A stretch of 64,000 nucleotides of DNA from Saprospiraceae bacterium (GCA_016711125.1 JADJTQ010000012.1:1-64000), one strand, 5' to 3'; positions 1 through 10,589 are shown, counted from the first letter of the stretch. Program-made: numbers and translations. Notes: generated by a model not told the origin, from the letters alone.

Positions 1-97
1 ATTCAAATTTTGGCTATCGCACTGCCCGCATAGCCATTTACAGTAAGTCACGATACGGAGAATGATTAAGGAATAAATCTACTGGACAACATTTATT

Positions 98-1184
98 CTA
101 CTTTGCTTTATGGATCAAAGCCTTTTCCTGATGGTTTAGAATTGCCAGTCGCATAGTTTCGGATTTATTGAATCCTTGCGGGTAAATGTACTTGCCAACA
201 TCCTGTCCTGTTTTATCTTTTTCGACTGGCAATCTATTATCTCTGGCGTAAGGATCATTTCTGATGCCCGTCACTTGCCAGCTGATTTTGATAAAAGGTT
301 TACCGGTTGTGATCTGGAAATTATTATCAGCTATTTCTCTCGAAACATAAGTCTCCGCATATTGGTTTATGCAAGTAAGTTGATATCGATAATCAATATT
401 TAATGTTTGAAACCAATTGGGAAGTTCAACTTCAGCAATCCCATTTTCGTCTGTGATTATCACCCCATCATAGATATTCTTCATATCGGGAGACTCGACA
501 AAAGAATGCATTAGGTACTTATTGTCTGGATCAATCGGATGATCAATCATAAAAGCTCCTGCATTTTTGATCAAAGTACCAGCGATCCATGTGGTTCCAG
601 TAAATAAACCTGCATATCCTCCTGCCACCATGGTGTTGAGCTCCCCTCGCACGGCTTGTCTATCCACATTAGAACCTGTTGCTGTACCTTGGGCTCCAAT
701 ATAAGGTCCTTCGGAAAGTGAGCCACCTGTACCTCCTTGACAAAAGATGCCAAAATTACCCCCATATGAATAGATTCCATTATCACCCCCGTTTGAATAG
801 ATTCCATTTTCTCCGCCATTGGAATAGATTCCATTTCCTATGCCACTTAATGCATAAAGGGCTTCTGAGTTAGACGAATAAGTATAAATACTTCTGTTTG
901 GACTCCGGACATCTAAGTTCCATTCGGTATTGCAGTATGACCAATCAGCACACTCCCACCCCCATGCTGGATCCAAAGATTTCTTGGCGTGAAAGAAGCA
1001 TAGTCCCATGAATAAATATAGCCGTTATCCCCGGACGATCCGATACCAATCCCCGAACCAACTGATGCTGGCAATGGTATTGTCTCCACTGGAACCAGCT
1101 TGTTCCATTGACTTGGAATCGTTGCGCTTGTAGATTCAAAAGTATAGCAATGCAGGACAATGTAAATACGACTATAGTTTTCAT
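98..1184 (-). CDS. Secreted repeat-rich surface protein, two frameshifts
   Basis: Read from 1184 downward, the gene opens with a signal peptide (MKTIVVFTLSCIAILLNLQA-Q). It then changes frame near 1140 and again near 912. Restored, the middle has short repeats of the type NGIYSNGGE (four units around 770-850), like the glycine-rich beta-turn repeats of tail-spike-type adhesins. The last 150 or so residues contain a conserved block (IDHPIDPDNKYLMHSFVESPD, then ELPNWFQTLN, then ISWQVTGIRNDPYA). I recognise this block as a recurrent C-terminal domain of secreted proteins in many bacteria; it has no function I can name. The second break sits at GGAAC versus an expected GGAAAC, a one-base homopolymer loss. 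The role in adhesion or surface display is inferred from the architecture only. Confidence 0.6.
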
Positions 1185-1783
1185 TTTTATTTGAAATTAT
1201 GACAAATATTCAATATCCATTCTGTGAAAATAAATCTTATAATATTTTTGAATATTAAGTTCAAGCAAGTAGCACTGACCGACCGTCGGTATGATCTAGA
1301 CGGAGTAAAGGGACGGCTTTGTAACGTTGTTCTATTAGACAAAAAGACGTGTCATGTTTCAAGAAGTAGAAGTTTCGAGATCTTGGTTAATTAACATGCA
1401 ATCTTTGCAGTTGCATGTTAAGACTAATACCTAAGCCAGGTAATACTGCTTCCTTTGGATCATCCAAAGTTTCCTGATGATAGGGAGTGAGGAGGTTCTA
1501 CATGTCCCGGCTTTCGAGGCTCTCTTTTGGTAATCCAGGCCATTTTTGTGGGGAACTTTGCTCTTTATCAAACACCGCGAATATAGATTCGCGACTTTCT
1601 GTGGCTATCTGAGAATATTTGTTACCCGAGAGAGCAGTCCCTATATATGCTCCCGCAATGGAAACAACTTTGCTTATTATCAAACACCACAGATGCAGTT
1701 CATTTGATTCACTCAGAACAATAACTCCGATCGGGTTTTGTACCCTGACCCTATGATATCATATCTCATCAGAATTTTGTAAA
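1185..1783. other. Intergenic, no gene supported
   Basis: About 600 bases between the surface protein and a decayed region. A 61-codon reading frame on the minus strand (1498-1683) has no recognisable motif. I see no RNA gene or strong hairpin. Confidence 0.4.
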
Positions 1784-2645
1784 TTGGATAGTAGTAATTA
1801 CGATGCTCTTTCAAAAAGGATAACCAAAAATGCCTCCTCGTTGTCCAACTTAAAATCACCACATCATGATCTTCGATTTTCATACCCACAACACAATCCG
1901 ACACTACCATACGGAAGACAAAGACAGCAAAAAACTACCTTGGACCATTGGAATATTAGTGAACGGTCAAGCAGGTCAGAACGCAGATATAAGGCACTGG
2001 TCAAGTTCTTATCTAAGCAATTGGCCATTGATAATCAGTCGCATTTCCGGGCTTATGCCGATGGAGATGTCCGTACGGTATGTACCGCATTGTACCCGAT
2101 CGAACAGGGTTTTACCGAGGTGAGAAATTTTTTAGCGAGTGTGGCAGAGAATGTATTCATTAATGAAAGAAAGCTGATAGCGGCAGTGATTGGTATTAGT
2201 GAAGAAGCGGTGGAAGTCATCCATGCAACCAATTATAAATATTTTATTTCCCTTGCAAGAGAAAATGGTGGGCAAGGGTGACGATGCGGTCATGCTATTC
2301 TTGGGCCAGTTAATATTGGCTTGCATCTGAAGCAGCAAGGCGTCCATCACCAGGGTTTGCCCAATCGATATGCTCCGGGGAGATCTTATCAGGTTGTGAA
2401 AAATTACCTCCTGTCAGCAATGGTTTTCGGCATCATCATCCACATTTATCCACAATAGCCTGGATACTAAAAAAGTGCCGTTCGGATACTTCTAAAACTT
2501 TCGCTTTTAATTACCGTCAGGCAGATCGACTAATGGCATTAGATGATCCCGATATCCAGAAGAAATATAATTATAAAGTATTGTGGCCTGATGTAGATTT
2601 ATGGGGTCAGGGCAATGATGGATATTTAAAAATTGATTTATGGTG
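1784..2645 (+). pseudogene. Decayed gene of unknown family
   Basis: An open frame runs from 1784 to 2281 (165 codons). Its second half looks protein-like (FTEVRNFLASVAENVF, KLIAAVIGISEEAVEVI). After its stop, two other frames on the same strand carry further protein-like stretches: LGPVNIGLHLKQQG near 2300-2340, then ALDDPDIQKKYNYKVLWPD ending at a TGA near 2645. The simplest reading is one gene broken by several indels, or a few adjacent remnants. I do not recognise the family and assign no function. Confidence 0.3.
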
Positions 2646-2775
2646 ATTTTTTTAAATTGCCCAGAAATTTCATCTTTCTAAATCAGTTACCCATAATCAA
2701 TGCATATTTAGAGTTGGATTCTAAATCTAATGTAATGGATCCTGAGCAAGAGATGGAGTGAGTCTCCCAGATTAT

Positions 2776-3018
2776 CTATTCTGATTCCTCCTCCAGTTCC
2801 TCAACCAATTCAAGCACCCAATTGATCACTTTTGGGCTGAGGTACTTGGAGATACCGGCCTTTCGTGAAGCCATCTGTAAAATACCGATATTTTTGGGAC
2901 CCATATTTTTTTCGGTGGCCAGCGTTATGTAATGATCCCATTCTCTATGGGTGATAATGTCGAAATTGGCTCGCATGATATCGAGGTCGGTGGGGTCATT
3001 AATGTCGTACTTGGGCAT
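2776..3018 (-). CDS. Small hypothetical protein (80 aa)
   Basis: An 80-residue frame with ATG start, acidic C-terminus (LELVEELEEESE) and ordinary amino-acid composition. It contains no signal peptide or membrane segment. The sequence (NFDIITHREWDHYITLATEKN) reads like a folded helical protein, but I recognise no family. It stands alone between a decayed region and non-coding DNA, so context gives no clue. Confidence 0.4.
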   Translation of the reverse strand: MPKYDINDPTDLDIMRANFDIITHREWDHYITLATEKNMGPKNIGILQMASRKAGISKYLSPKVINWVLELVEELEEESE

Positions 3019-3672
3019 ATTTCAGATTTTAACTATAAGTCACTCTATGCGACCGTTCCAAAAAATTGAGCAGCAAAAATATCTGCTTTAAAGCAAATAA
3101 TCAGAAATATCTTGAGGTGTGAGGATATTTTAAGAAATGGCTTCGGTACAAGTTGATCCAGCAATTGCAACAGAGGCCATTTATTATAGAATAGGTGAGG
3201 TTAGCTCTATAGTAGTCGTCTTATGCTGCCAGTTTGAGTAGACAGTCGATCTTTTATGTCGAGAAACAAAAATCTATATCCTATTGCTCCTACCAGCCCA
3301 GACCTGTGAAATTGGGTTTTCTGGTCATGCTCGAAATACTATCAAAATACATTCGCAGCTTTTGTGATTTATTTGTGGATTGTCCTAGCAGAAACTGGTG
3401 CAGGCCTTCCTTTATCGCCGAAACCTTCGGTCAGGACCAAAAGTGGAGCTCGGTCACTTGTGGACTGATCAACCCCATTGATAAAAGGACTATCCTTCAG
3501 GTTACCGGGCAGAAAATAGCTGCTGTTTGTATGAATCTCGATCCGCAAACAATGCGCGGTGTGTCGAATCTCTCGTTGATGAACCAAATATCTCATGTGT
3601 AAGATAGCAGAATCAGGATTTCTCCGTATTTGTAATGACAGGATAATCAATTGATTAGATATTTTAGATTTT
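3019..3672. other. Intergenic, no gene supported
   Basis: Overlapping frames exist on both strands (3234-3602 plus, 3369-3686 minus), but neither shows a recognisable motif. I see nothing firm here. Confidence 0.35.
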
Positions 3673-3710
3673 ATTTTGTTTAACATTTAATACAAAAAGT
3701 TAAACAAAAT
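3673..3710 (+). promoter_or_regulatory. Perfect 12-bp inverted repeat upstream of fasciclin gene
   Basis: ATTTTGTTTAAC (3673-3684) and GTTAAACAAAAT (3699-3710) are exact reverse complements separated by 14 bases. They lie about 50 bases before the ATG of the fasciclin gene. Position and symmetry suit an operator or an RNA hairpin in the leader; which one cannot be told from sequence. Confidence 0.4.
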
Positions 3711-3762
3711 GAATCCTGCTTCGTTCATAGTTCATTCATCATTCACAATAACAAATCTAATT

Positions 3763-4257
3763 ATGAAAAAGAGTATGTTTTTTACGTTAAGTCTGGTCTT
3801 CGGTCTATTTCTGGCTAATGTCAATGCTCAGGACAAAAATATTGTCGAATTAGCAGTTGGTACCGAATCTTTGTCAACTTTAGTCACAGCGGTGAAGGCA
3901 GCCGGTTTGGTTGAGACTCTCAGCAGCGAAGGTCCTTTTACAGTTTTTGCACCAACTAATGATGCATTTGCTGCTCTCCCTGAAGGCGTATTGGCTGACC
4001 TATTAAAGCCGGAGAATAAGCAGGCCTTGATTTCGGTCTTGACCTATCATGTGATTCCAGCAAAAGTTATGTCAACAGACCTGTCAGATGGACAGAGTGC
4101 AGCAACGGTCCAGGGTGAAAGCATTAGGGTTGATCTGAGCAATGGCGTTAAAATTAGTGGAGCAACCGTCACTGCGGCTGATATTAAGGCCTCAAATGGT
4201 GTAGTACATGTAGTAAATGAAGTGATATTACCCCCATCTATGCAGACCACTAATTAA
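3763..4257 (+). CDS. Secreted fasciclin (FAS1) domain protein
   Basis: A 164-residue protein from the ATG at 3763, chosen because it opens a clean signal peptide (MKKSMFFTLSLVFGLFLANVNA-Q); an upstream in-frame ATG at 3709 would spoil it. The rest is one FAS1 domain with its two hallmark blocks: the H1 region (GPFTVFAPTNDAFAALPEG) and the later YHVIPAKV and NGVVHVVNEVILPP motifs. FAS1 proteins are usually secreted or surface-attached and mediate adhesion. The gene is monocistronic: an inverted repeat lies upstream and a strong terminator 24 bases past the stop. The family call is secure; the adhesion role is from family knowledge. Confidence 0.92.
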   Translation: MKKSMFFTLSLVFGLFLANVNAQDKNIVELAVGTESLSTLVTAVKAAGLVETLSSEGPFTVFAPTNDAFAALPEGVLADLLKPENKQALISVLTYHVIPAKVMSTDLSDGQSAATVQGESIRVDLSNGVKISGATVTAADIKASNGVVHVVNEVILPPSMQTTN

Positions 4258-4280
4258 TCTGGTAGAAGTTTGAAAAATTG

Positions 4281-4310
4281 AAACCCCGGTGCTTCGTGAC
4301 CGGGGTTTTC
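4281..4310 (+). terminator. Rho-independent terminator of fasciclin gene
   Basis: Stem AACCCCGGT / ACCGGGGTT with an 8-base loop, followed by a short T run, 24 bases after the stop codon. Confidence 0.85.
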
Positions 4311-4848
4311 TAATTTATACCGCACCATGCAAGGTACCTCCATATGTAATTTGAACATTGAAAACCAGAGTTTTGGAGTAAACGTGGGAAAACCGGAGCG
4401 ATAGTTTTAATGACGGAATTTAACCTATTGTAGTTTATAGTCTCGATGTCGTCCATTCTGCCTCGGCTTCTTCAAATCCTTATGTAGCATTCCGGTTTTC
4501 AAAAGTAATAAAATGGAGAGTCTACTCTTCTGATTTGGGTTATCCACTTTTCGCCTTTTTTAATCATTGAAATTGAGCTGTGAACCAGACATTGTTTTCC
4601 CATCATTATTCCCATTCATATGGGTAATTCTTGAAAAAACACCTAATACGAGGAGTCCCGGGCTAATGTACCAAGGGCATATGATACTAAGGATTAGGAT
4701 TATTAAATGATTTTTGAATTCGAAGATGGATCAGAGAAAAGAACTTCAATGGAATTGATCCTCCACCCTATGTAGAATTACCATGGCCAGGATAGTTACT
4801 TAATCAGATTGTGCAGCGACAACTGTTAAGCACCCTCAATCAAAACAA
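4311..4848. other. Intergenic, no gene supported
   Basis: About 540 bases between two convergently oriented genes. No frame with recognisable content and no RNA gene seen. Confidence 0.4.
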
Positions 4849-5784
4849 CTAGATTTGGCCACTTTCCTTCAAGATTCGCTCCACTTCTATAGGAGTAATG
4901 CCTACAATATTGGCAATGAGATTAAGTCTGATACCCGACTTATAGGCATTTAAAATTACGTCCTTTTGCTTCTGAGCAATGCCCTTCTCAATGCCCTTCT
5001 CAAGGCCTTTCTCGATGCCTTTCTCAATAATTTGATCGTACGTACTCATAATATCTGATCTTATTGGTGGCGGAAGTTCGGCCAGCAATTCCTTCAATTT
5101 CTCATCCCCAATATCAACAATTTCAAAGTAGTAAACAACCAGAGGCTGCAATAAGTTTCTTGCCTCTTGAGGTGACAGAGTTCCAAAGATGGTTTGGATA
5201 CGATCTAATAAGGCATTGGGATCTCTACTGTATTTTTGGGTGAGTACTGCTGCCCTAAGAAGAGTGTGTTGAAGAGCAAGGATGCTAACATCATTCATCC
5301 TGGCCACATCAATAAAGATGGATTCAAAGTCTGGTACATATGGTTTTAGGGCAGATGGTAATACATCCATCAGATCTACTATGGAATACAATTGCCATTT
5401 TCGGGCTCCATGATAGTAGATTAATGGAATAATGGGTTGAATTTTTTGTCCATTTTGCCACTGGGTCAGATAGGCCTGAGCCAGGTATCCAAGTACTTGC
5501 AAGGATGTTTGTTTTTCGACTTGGCTCTTATGTTCCAGTAAGATATTTATAAAGCATTCCTCCGGATGATTTTGCAGTTTACAGCGAAACACTGCATCGA
5601 TAAAGTATTCCTGCAAATTATGGGTGATCAATCCATCTGGTTCAGAAGTTAGGCTGGACAGGTCCACGATATCCTTAACTTCCTTTGGCAAGAATTGTGA
5701 AAGAAATTCCCGGGCAAAACCAATGTCTGCCACGACCGCTTTGAAAAATTTATCGTGAATATTATTAATCGGTCCTGGCATCAA
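4849..5784 (-). CDS. Rpn family recombination-promoting nuclease / putative transposase
   Basis: A complete 311-residue protein of the Rpn/YhgA-like (Transposase_31) family, PD-(D/E)XK-type DNA nucleases that raise RecA-independent recombination. The N-terminus has the family opening (NNIHDKFFKAVVADIGFARE) and the following FLPKEV block. The core ILLEHKSQVEKQTSLQVL matches the EHKS region carrying the catalytic E and K. Near residues 255-275 a short repeat of EKGIEKGLEKGI is encoded by tandem 12-base units around 4978-5030. Such repeats are typical of this family and a likely source of length variation. No neighbour looks co-transcribed. Confidence 0.88.
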   Translation of the reverse strand: MMPGPINNIHDKFFKAVVADIGFAREFLSQFLPKEVKDIVDLSSLTSEPDGLITHNLQEYFIDAVFRCKLQNHPEECFINILLEHKSQVEKQTSLQVLGYLAQAYLTQWQNGQKIQPIIPLIYYHGARKWQLYSIVDLMDVLPSALKPYVPDFESIFIDVARMNDVSILALQHTLLRAAVLTQKYSRDPNALLDRIQTIFGTLSPQEARNLLQPLVVYYFEIVDIGDEKLKELLAELPPPIRSDIMSTYDQIIEKGIEKGLEKGIEKGIAQKQKDVILNAYKSGIRLNLIANIVGITPIEVERILKESGQI

Positions 5785-5981
5785 CTCAAGATAGTAAAAA
5801 CAGGAGAATACGTGCTAGCAGTACCAGGTTGGTCAAGGGCTAAGAAGCAAATTAAGAACGAGGCTAGCACACCTCTTTCCAAAAAGAAATAACTGATACT
5901 TATGTTAATGAATCTACCCAAAGAACTCCAATTACTTTTCTATCTTAAATTCCGATAAAAACTAAAAACAAAGAAACAACT

Positions 5982-7232
5982 ATGAGTACAGTGTCTAATA
6001 GCGATTTAAGATCACGAAGAAAGTTTTTCAAAAATGCGATGGCGACATCGATGGCCGCTGCTCTGGGCGGAGGAGTCTTACACGCCAGGACATCAGACGA
6101 TGGCTATTCGGTAGGCAAAATAGGAGAAATAAAGGTCACCAAACTAGAAACGATCAAAGTACAGCCTCGTTTTCTTTTTCTAAAGATCCATACCGATGTT
6201 GGAATCATTGGCTTGGGAGAGCCGATCACTGAAGGCCGGGCGGATACCTGCGCGGTTGCTGTGCAAGAGATAGCGCCTTATCTGGTAGGCCAGGATCCCC
6301 GCAAAATCATGCATCATTGGCAGGCTATTTATCGTCACACGTTCTACCGGGGAGGTCCGATTCTCACCAGCGCATTGAGCGGCATTGAGCAGGCACTGTG
6401 GGATATTAAAGGGAGGGCGCTAGGTATTCCCGTATATGAATTGCTGGGAGGTCCCACCCGGCAGCGAATCAGAGTTTATGCTCATGCCCGCACCCCTGAA
6501 CGCATCGCCGCGGCTAAGAAAGAAGGATACACAGCCTTCAAGACAAGCGTGCATAATTCAACCCAGTCAGGCATCATTGCCAATCCGAAATTCATAGATG
6601 AAGCAACCAATCATTTTATTTCGTTACGCGAAGCAGTGGGTGATGATGCCGATATCGGCATAGATTTTCATGGGGCGATCAGTGCTCCGAATGCAGAATT
6701 GCTCATCCATGCTTTGGAACCCCATCGGCCATTCTTCATCGAAGAACCGGTCAATTGTCAAAATGTGGATATCATGGCCAATTTGGCGAGGGAAACTCAC
6801 ATCCCCATTGCAACCGGTGAACGGGTATTCACTAAGTGGGGGTTCCGTGAAATTCTGGAGAAAGGGGCTGCGACCATTTTGCAACCGGATCTTTGCCATG
6901 CGGGTGGCATTTTCGAAGGCCGAATCATTGCCGGCATGGCAGAAGCATATTATGCGTCGGTTGCTCCGCACAATCCGCTTGGTCCCATTTCATTAGCCTG
7001 CGGTATCCAGCTTGCAGCTAGTATCCCAAATTTTCTTTGCCAGGAGCAAGTCACCCTGGGAGAGGGCTATTTAAAAGAGCCATTTGTTGTCAAAGATGGC
7101 CACGTTGACCTGCCCACCAAACCGGGGCTTGGTATAGAACTGGATGATGCAGCCTTGGCTGACAAACTTGGTCATGAATGGCGGAATCCCGAGACTTACT
7201 TGGAGTCAGATGGTAGCGTGGTTGACTGGTAA
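5982..7232 (+). CDS. dgoD: Tat-exported D-galactonate dehydratase-like enolase-superfamily enzyme
   Basis: This 416-residue protein starts with a twin-arginine signal (SRRKFFKNA then a hydrophobic run to LHA). A complete mandelate-racemase/muconate-lactonising-type enzyme follows. The active-site set of galactonate dehydratase is all visible: metal ligands D228, E254 and E280, catalytic H230 (DFHG) and H330 (PHNPLGP), and E355. Each lies exactly 45 residues after the E. coli DgoD position I recall (183, 209, 235, 185, 285, 310). The alignment is therefore gap-free over the core and the extra length is the signal. It should dehydrate an aldonate such as galactonate to the 2-keto-3-deoxy acid. 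Periplasmic location is inferred from the signal. No other sugar-acid genes flank it, so the true substrate is uncertain. Confidence 0.82.
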   Translation: MSTVSNSDLRSRRKFFKNAMATSMAAALGGGVLHARTSDDGYSVGKIGEIKVTKLETIKVQPRFLFLKIHTDVGIIGLGEPITEGRADTCAVAVQEIAPYLVGQDPRKIMHHWQAIYRHTFYRGGPILTSALSGIEQALWDIKGRALGIPVYELLGGPTRQRIRVYAHARTPERIAAAKKEGYTAFKTSVHNSTQSGIIANPKFIDEATNHFISLREAVGDDADIGIDFHGAISAPNAELLIHALEPHRPFFIEEPVNCQNVDIMANLARETHIPIATGERVFTKWGFREILEKGAATILQPDLCHAGGIFEGRIIAGMAEAYYASVAPHNPLGPISLACGIQLAASIPNFLCQEQVTLGEGYLKEPFVVKDGHVDLPTKPGLGIELDDAALADKLGHEWRNPETYLESDGSVVDW

Positions 7233-7245
7233 GGAATTAGCAGCA

Positions 7246-7505
7246 AAATCGCAAAGCCGCGAAGTTGTTATGTTAAGCTGACCTATGGAAAGCATTTGAC
7301 ATTCTGATTGCCCGAATGTATCACAGCTTCTAACCTTGGGTTTTTCATAGATCGAATTGAATTATAATCAGATGTATTGCACCAAAGGCGCAAAGGCGCG
7401 AAGTTGTTATGTCAAGCTGATCTGTGGAAAGCATTTGACATTCTGATTAACCCAAATGTAGCCCGGCCATTGATTGAATTGAATTATAATCAGATATTTA
7501 GCAGT
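7246..7505. repeat. Direct repeat, about 60-bp unit twice, 139 bp apart
   Basis: The segment beginning at 7251 (gcgaagttgttatgt...) recurs at 7390 with few changes. Each copy is followed later by gaattgaattataatcagat (near 7355 and 7478). The duplicate block is non-coding and ends near 7505. Confidence 0.65.
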
Positions 7506-7944
7506 TATCGACAAGCCAAAAGCATGGTTGAGAAAGACATGCCCGCGGAAAAGGAGGATAAAACTAAAACTATCTACAGGACTTCTCATGAGGATGTGAG
7601 ACTTCGTCATACAAACGAAAGCCAAAAAAGTTGTCGGCTGTAGCAGGAATTTTGGGGATTTGGGGATCGGCCTTATTTCTTTTAGGGAGTAAGTGCTCCA
7701 AATCCGTTAAGAAATCTAAACTGTATGAGCTGATCGGAAGCCAGGCAAGAGTGAGAAAGTAAGGTAGGCGAAAGAGCCGGACACGAAGCAACAAGTCGCA
7801 AAGGCGAGTTTTTAGATTTTAGGATTTGGAGTGCTTACGAGCGTCAAGAAAGAAATAAAGCCTTGACTTTTGCATACTTTGTGTCAAGACAAAGTATGAA
7901 GAAAAAGAACGGAAGAATTTGATTGGAAACAGTAGGATTTTTAC
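7506..7944. other. Intergenic, no gene supported
   Basis: No frame here carries a recognisable domain. The text has small near-repeats (caaaggcg, aagtatg) but no hairpin or RNA that I can support. Confidence 0.4.
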
Positions 7945-8244
7945 CTAAAGGATAAGCACATCTGGTCTCAATACCGTATGTTTATTTACCCTGATATCCA
8001 ATGGATCATAAACCCGGCAATTACACTGATTCGCTTCATCGAGAGCTATTCTAAGTTGAAAGATGAGATTCGCTGTGATTAATTGATGTCTGGGCGAAGG
8101 AGCAGGAGTCATAGCATGGGGAATTCCATCAATCAATTCCCATTCACCTTGCCACTGACAGTAATCTTCATAAGTATAATTTGGTAGTACTCTCCTTGCT
8201 AAAGACATAATGATAAAGCTAAGCTTCTTTTTGATCGGATACAA
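7945..8244 (-). pseudogene. Uma2-family endonuclease, C-terminally truncated
   Basis: The frame encodes the first half of a Uma2 (DUF820) restriction-endonuclease-fold protein: YTYEDYCQWQGEWELIDG, then MTPAPSPRHQLIT, then VYDPLDIRVN and RPDVLIL. In this family the RPDV aspartate is followed by an E-x-K strand that completes the PD-(D/E)XK site, and the protein is about 190 residues. Here a stop follows RPDVLIL directly and no further Uma2 sequence is visible in any frame, so the catalytic core is incomplete. The start may be the internal Met of MSLARRVLPN rather than the first one. Likely a dead gene. Confidence 0.7.
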
Positions 8245-8357
8245 GTTGCCCGTTACCTTAACACAGTAAGTCTATAGATGAAATGCTTTGGAGAATCTGT
8301 CCAATCAATTAATCTTCCTGCATCCACAAGGGCTTTTGGACATTTTATTCGCTTAAA

Positions 8358-9709
8358 TTAAAGCACCTTCGTCTGCAAATACTCATTTCGAAACTTACCT
8401 TCCGGATCGTACCGCTCCACAAGCTTCTTGAAGTCTTGGAATTTTGGATACAGCCCTTGAATTCGATGAGATTCCATAGCATAAAGCTTTGCCCAATGGG
8501 GCCGGGCATTGAAGGGCTCCAATGCTTTCTCAAGATCGGGCAGCAATGCCTTGACGCCTTCCCATTCGGGTTTCCAGGTAAAATGAAAGGCAATTTTATC
8601 AGCACCTTGGGCCGTGCTCATCCAAAGATTATCCGCCTGGATACTTCGCACTTCCGCGATGAATAGGAGTGGGGTAATCCGGTCATTCATGGATTGGATC
8701 ACATTTAGTACTTCCGGTGCCAAATCACGGTCTACAAAGAACTCTGATTGCAATTCTTCGCCATTGCTAGGTGTGAAATCTAACTTGAAGTGGGGTAACC
8801 TTTCGTGCCAGGCACCAGGAACCGCCATTTGATCGGTGCAGTTTACCGCGGAGTTAGCAGCAATTGGGTGCATGTTTCTGGTAGCAGCCGTTGCGTCAAA
8901 GAATTCCTGGAGAGGCTTCATTTGATCTGCGCTTTCCAGACGTCTTTTTATCCACACCTGATTGATGTCCTTGCTATAGTCCGTAAAAAATGAAACACTG
9001 TATCCGCTGCTGAAAATGGCATCAAAATTTTTGGTGGCTTGCTCCAGAGATAAATGCTCAAAGATTTCCTGTTGGATCTGAAAAGTCGGTTGTATAGCCA
9101 AAGTGATTTTTGTCACCATTCCCAAAGCTCCAAGATGGACCACGGCTCCGGCAAAATCGGGATCACTCGATTTTAGATTTACGATATCTCCATCCGCTCG
9201 AATCAGCTCTAGCCCTTTGACAATCGAAGCAAGATTACCATTTTTATCTCCTGATCCATGGGTCGCGGTTGCACAGGCGCCAGCTACCGAAATATGTGGA
9301 AGGGACGCCAAATTATGCAGGGCAAGTCCCTCTTTTGCAGATATATGGCCAACTCACCATAACGCATTCCAGCACCGACGGTTACCGTGCCTGCTTTTTT
9401 ATCTAATGACAATACGTTATGAAACCCATCGCTTGAAATGATCTCATTATCACAATCTGCAATACTGCTGAAAGAATGCCTGGTTCCAAAGGCTTTGATA
9501 TTCTTGCTTTTACGCACGAGATCCTGTACTTCTTCGATCGTAGTTGGTCGGTGATACTTCTTGGCTGAGAAAGTAAGATTGCCTGCCCAGTTCTTGATGG
9601 CGGTAGGAGCGGTTGCAGGACCCGAAGTAGCTGGTTTACAGGAAAATGGAGCTACAGCAGCGCTTCCAAGAAGGAGGGAGGTTGTTTTGATGAAAGTACG
9701 TTTGCGCAT
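8358..9709 (-). CDS. FAD-dependent sugar-1,4-lactone oxidase, one frameshift
   Basis: Two overlapping frames join into one protein of about 450 residues of the D-arabinono/L-gulono-1,4-lactone oxidase family. The N-terminal half (9284-9709) has a Tat/lipoprotein-like leader (MRKRTFIKTTSLLLG...FSC) and the FAD-binding blocks KAFGTRHSFSSIAD and TVGAGMRYGELA. The C-terminal half (8358-9311) carries SVAGACATATHGSG, GALGMVTK, and the family's late HWxK signature as RPHWAKLY, then YDPEGKFRNEYL. The break is near 9334, where a run of four As should be five; this restores ...LQKEGLALHNLASLPHISVAG. The enzyme oxidises an aldonolactone using O2 or an acceptor. Probably one intact gene with a sequencing indel. 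Confidence 0.82.
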
Positions 9710-9904
9710 TCTTTATTCGAATAGTTTCGTCCAAAAAAGTACGAAAATTTATCTTGAATCATCCGGTCAAAGCACATGATTTCTCAATCTTTGTGGGTTT
9801 ATTGAGCAGCAATGTTGAAATGACGAAGTTCCTTTCTGAAGTTGGTTATCGTGAGCACCTGACGATCATCGATGACCAGATTGTAGCCAGGAGACGATAA
9901 GAGA

Positions 9905-10589
9905 TCAACTCTTATTGAAAAAGTAGCTCTCGTAACCCCAGTCTTGATCGGGGACATTCAAAATATTTAGAAATGAAGGGATGATATTATTGTGATTCCG
10001 TATGGATTCATCATAATTGAGAACTATTAGATTTTCGGAGCCAAAGTGTTTCTTGAAAACCGAACAGAGTGAATCATAATCAATTAGCCAAGAGTCGTCT
10101 TGTATATAAAGCACAGAGTCCCTTTTATTCGACGGAAATCGATTTTTCTTTTTGTAAATCTGGTTTTCATACGAAGTCAAGAAATCGTTTCTATTTCTCA
10201 AATAGAGAATAACTTTCACATCTAAGGTAGGAATTTTGAAAAGTTTCTTAAGTCGTACCAATTCCGAATCGAACCGAAGCCATGAGAGGTCTTCATTGGA
10301 GAAAATCTGATGCGTTGCGGTGGAATTTCGTAAAAAATTATCGATTGTCTCTTCAATTGTGGCCTTATATTTGGCATCTACAACTATTGATGGAAAGTTA
10401 TACTTTGCAAAAGAATCACGGTCATCGTTGAGGGCGTATAAATGCAACTCAGTATGATTTTTTGGATTTTTATGAGAACCAGTATAGATTTCATAACCTA
10501 ATTCCTTGAAGATCTTCGATTTATCGGAAAGAAAATGCTGAATCGATTTTGTACCCGTTTTTGTGTGTACCTATATGAAGAAATATCAT
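9905..10589 (-). CDS. Sulfotransferase-like protein, one frameshift
   Basis: The open frame (9905-10447) lacks the start of the fold. Shifting by one base at an A run near 10560 extends it to an ATG at 10587-10589 and yields MIFLHIGTHKTGTKSIQHFL, the PAPS-binding 5'-phosphosulfate loop of sulfotransferases. Later, KVILYLRNRNDFLTSYENQI matches the 3'-phosphate region (R..R....S) and LVLNYDE-like ENLIVLNYDESI the next conserved strand. The restored length is about 228 residues. It would transfer sulfate from PAPS to a sugar or peptide. It faces away from the main polysaccharide locus 9 kb further on, to which it may contribute; that link is inference. Confidence 0.72.

Noticed and set aside
3369..3686. 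105-codon minus-strand frame (ending ...GFGDKGRPAPVSARTIHK)
   Set aside because: It overlaps another equally long frame on the plus strand; neither has a recognisable motif or promoter.
6624..6971. 115-codon minus-strand frame inside the dgoD-like gene
   Set aside because: It lies wholly within a gene with a complete active site on the other strand; a shadow frame.
7377..7643. 88-codon plus-strand frame (and 72/74-codon minus frames over it)
   Set aside because: It lies across a non-coding direct repeat, and the frame is not preserved between repeat units.
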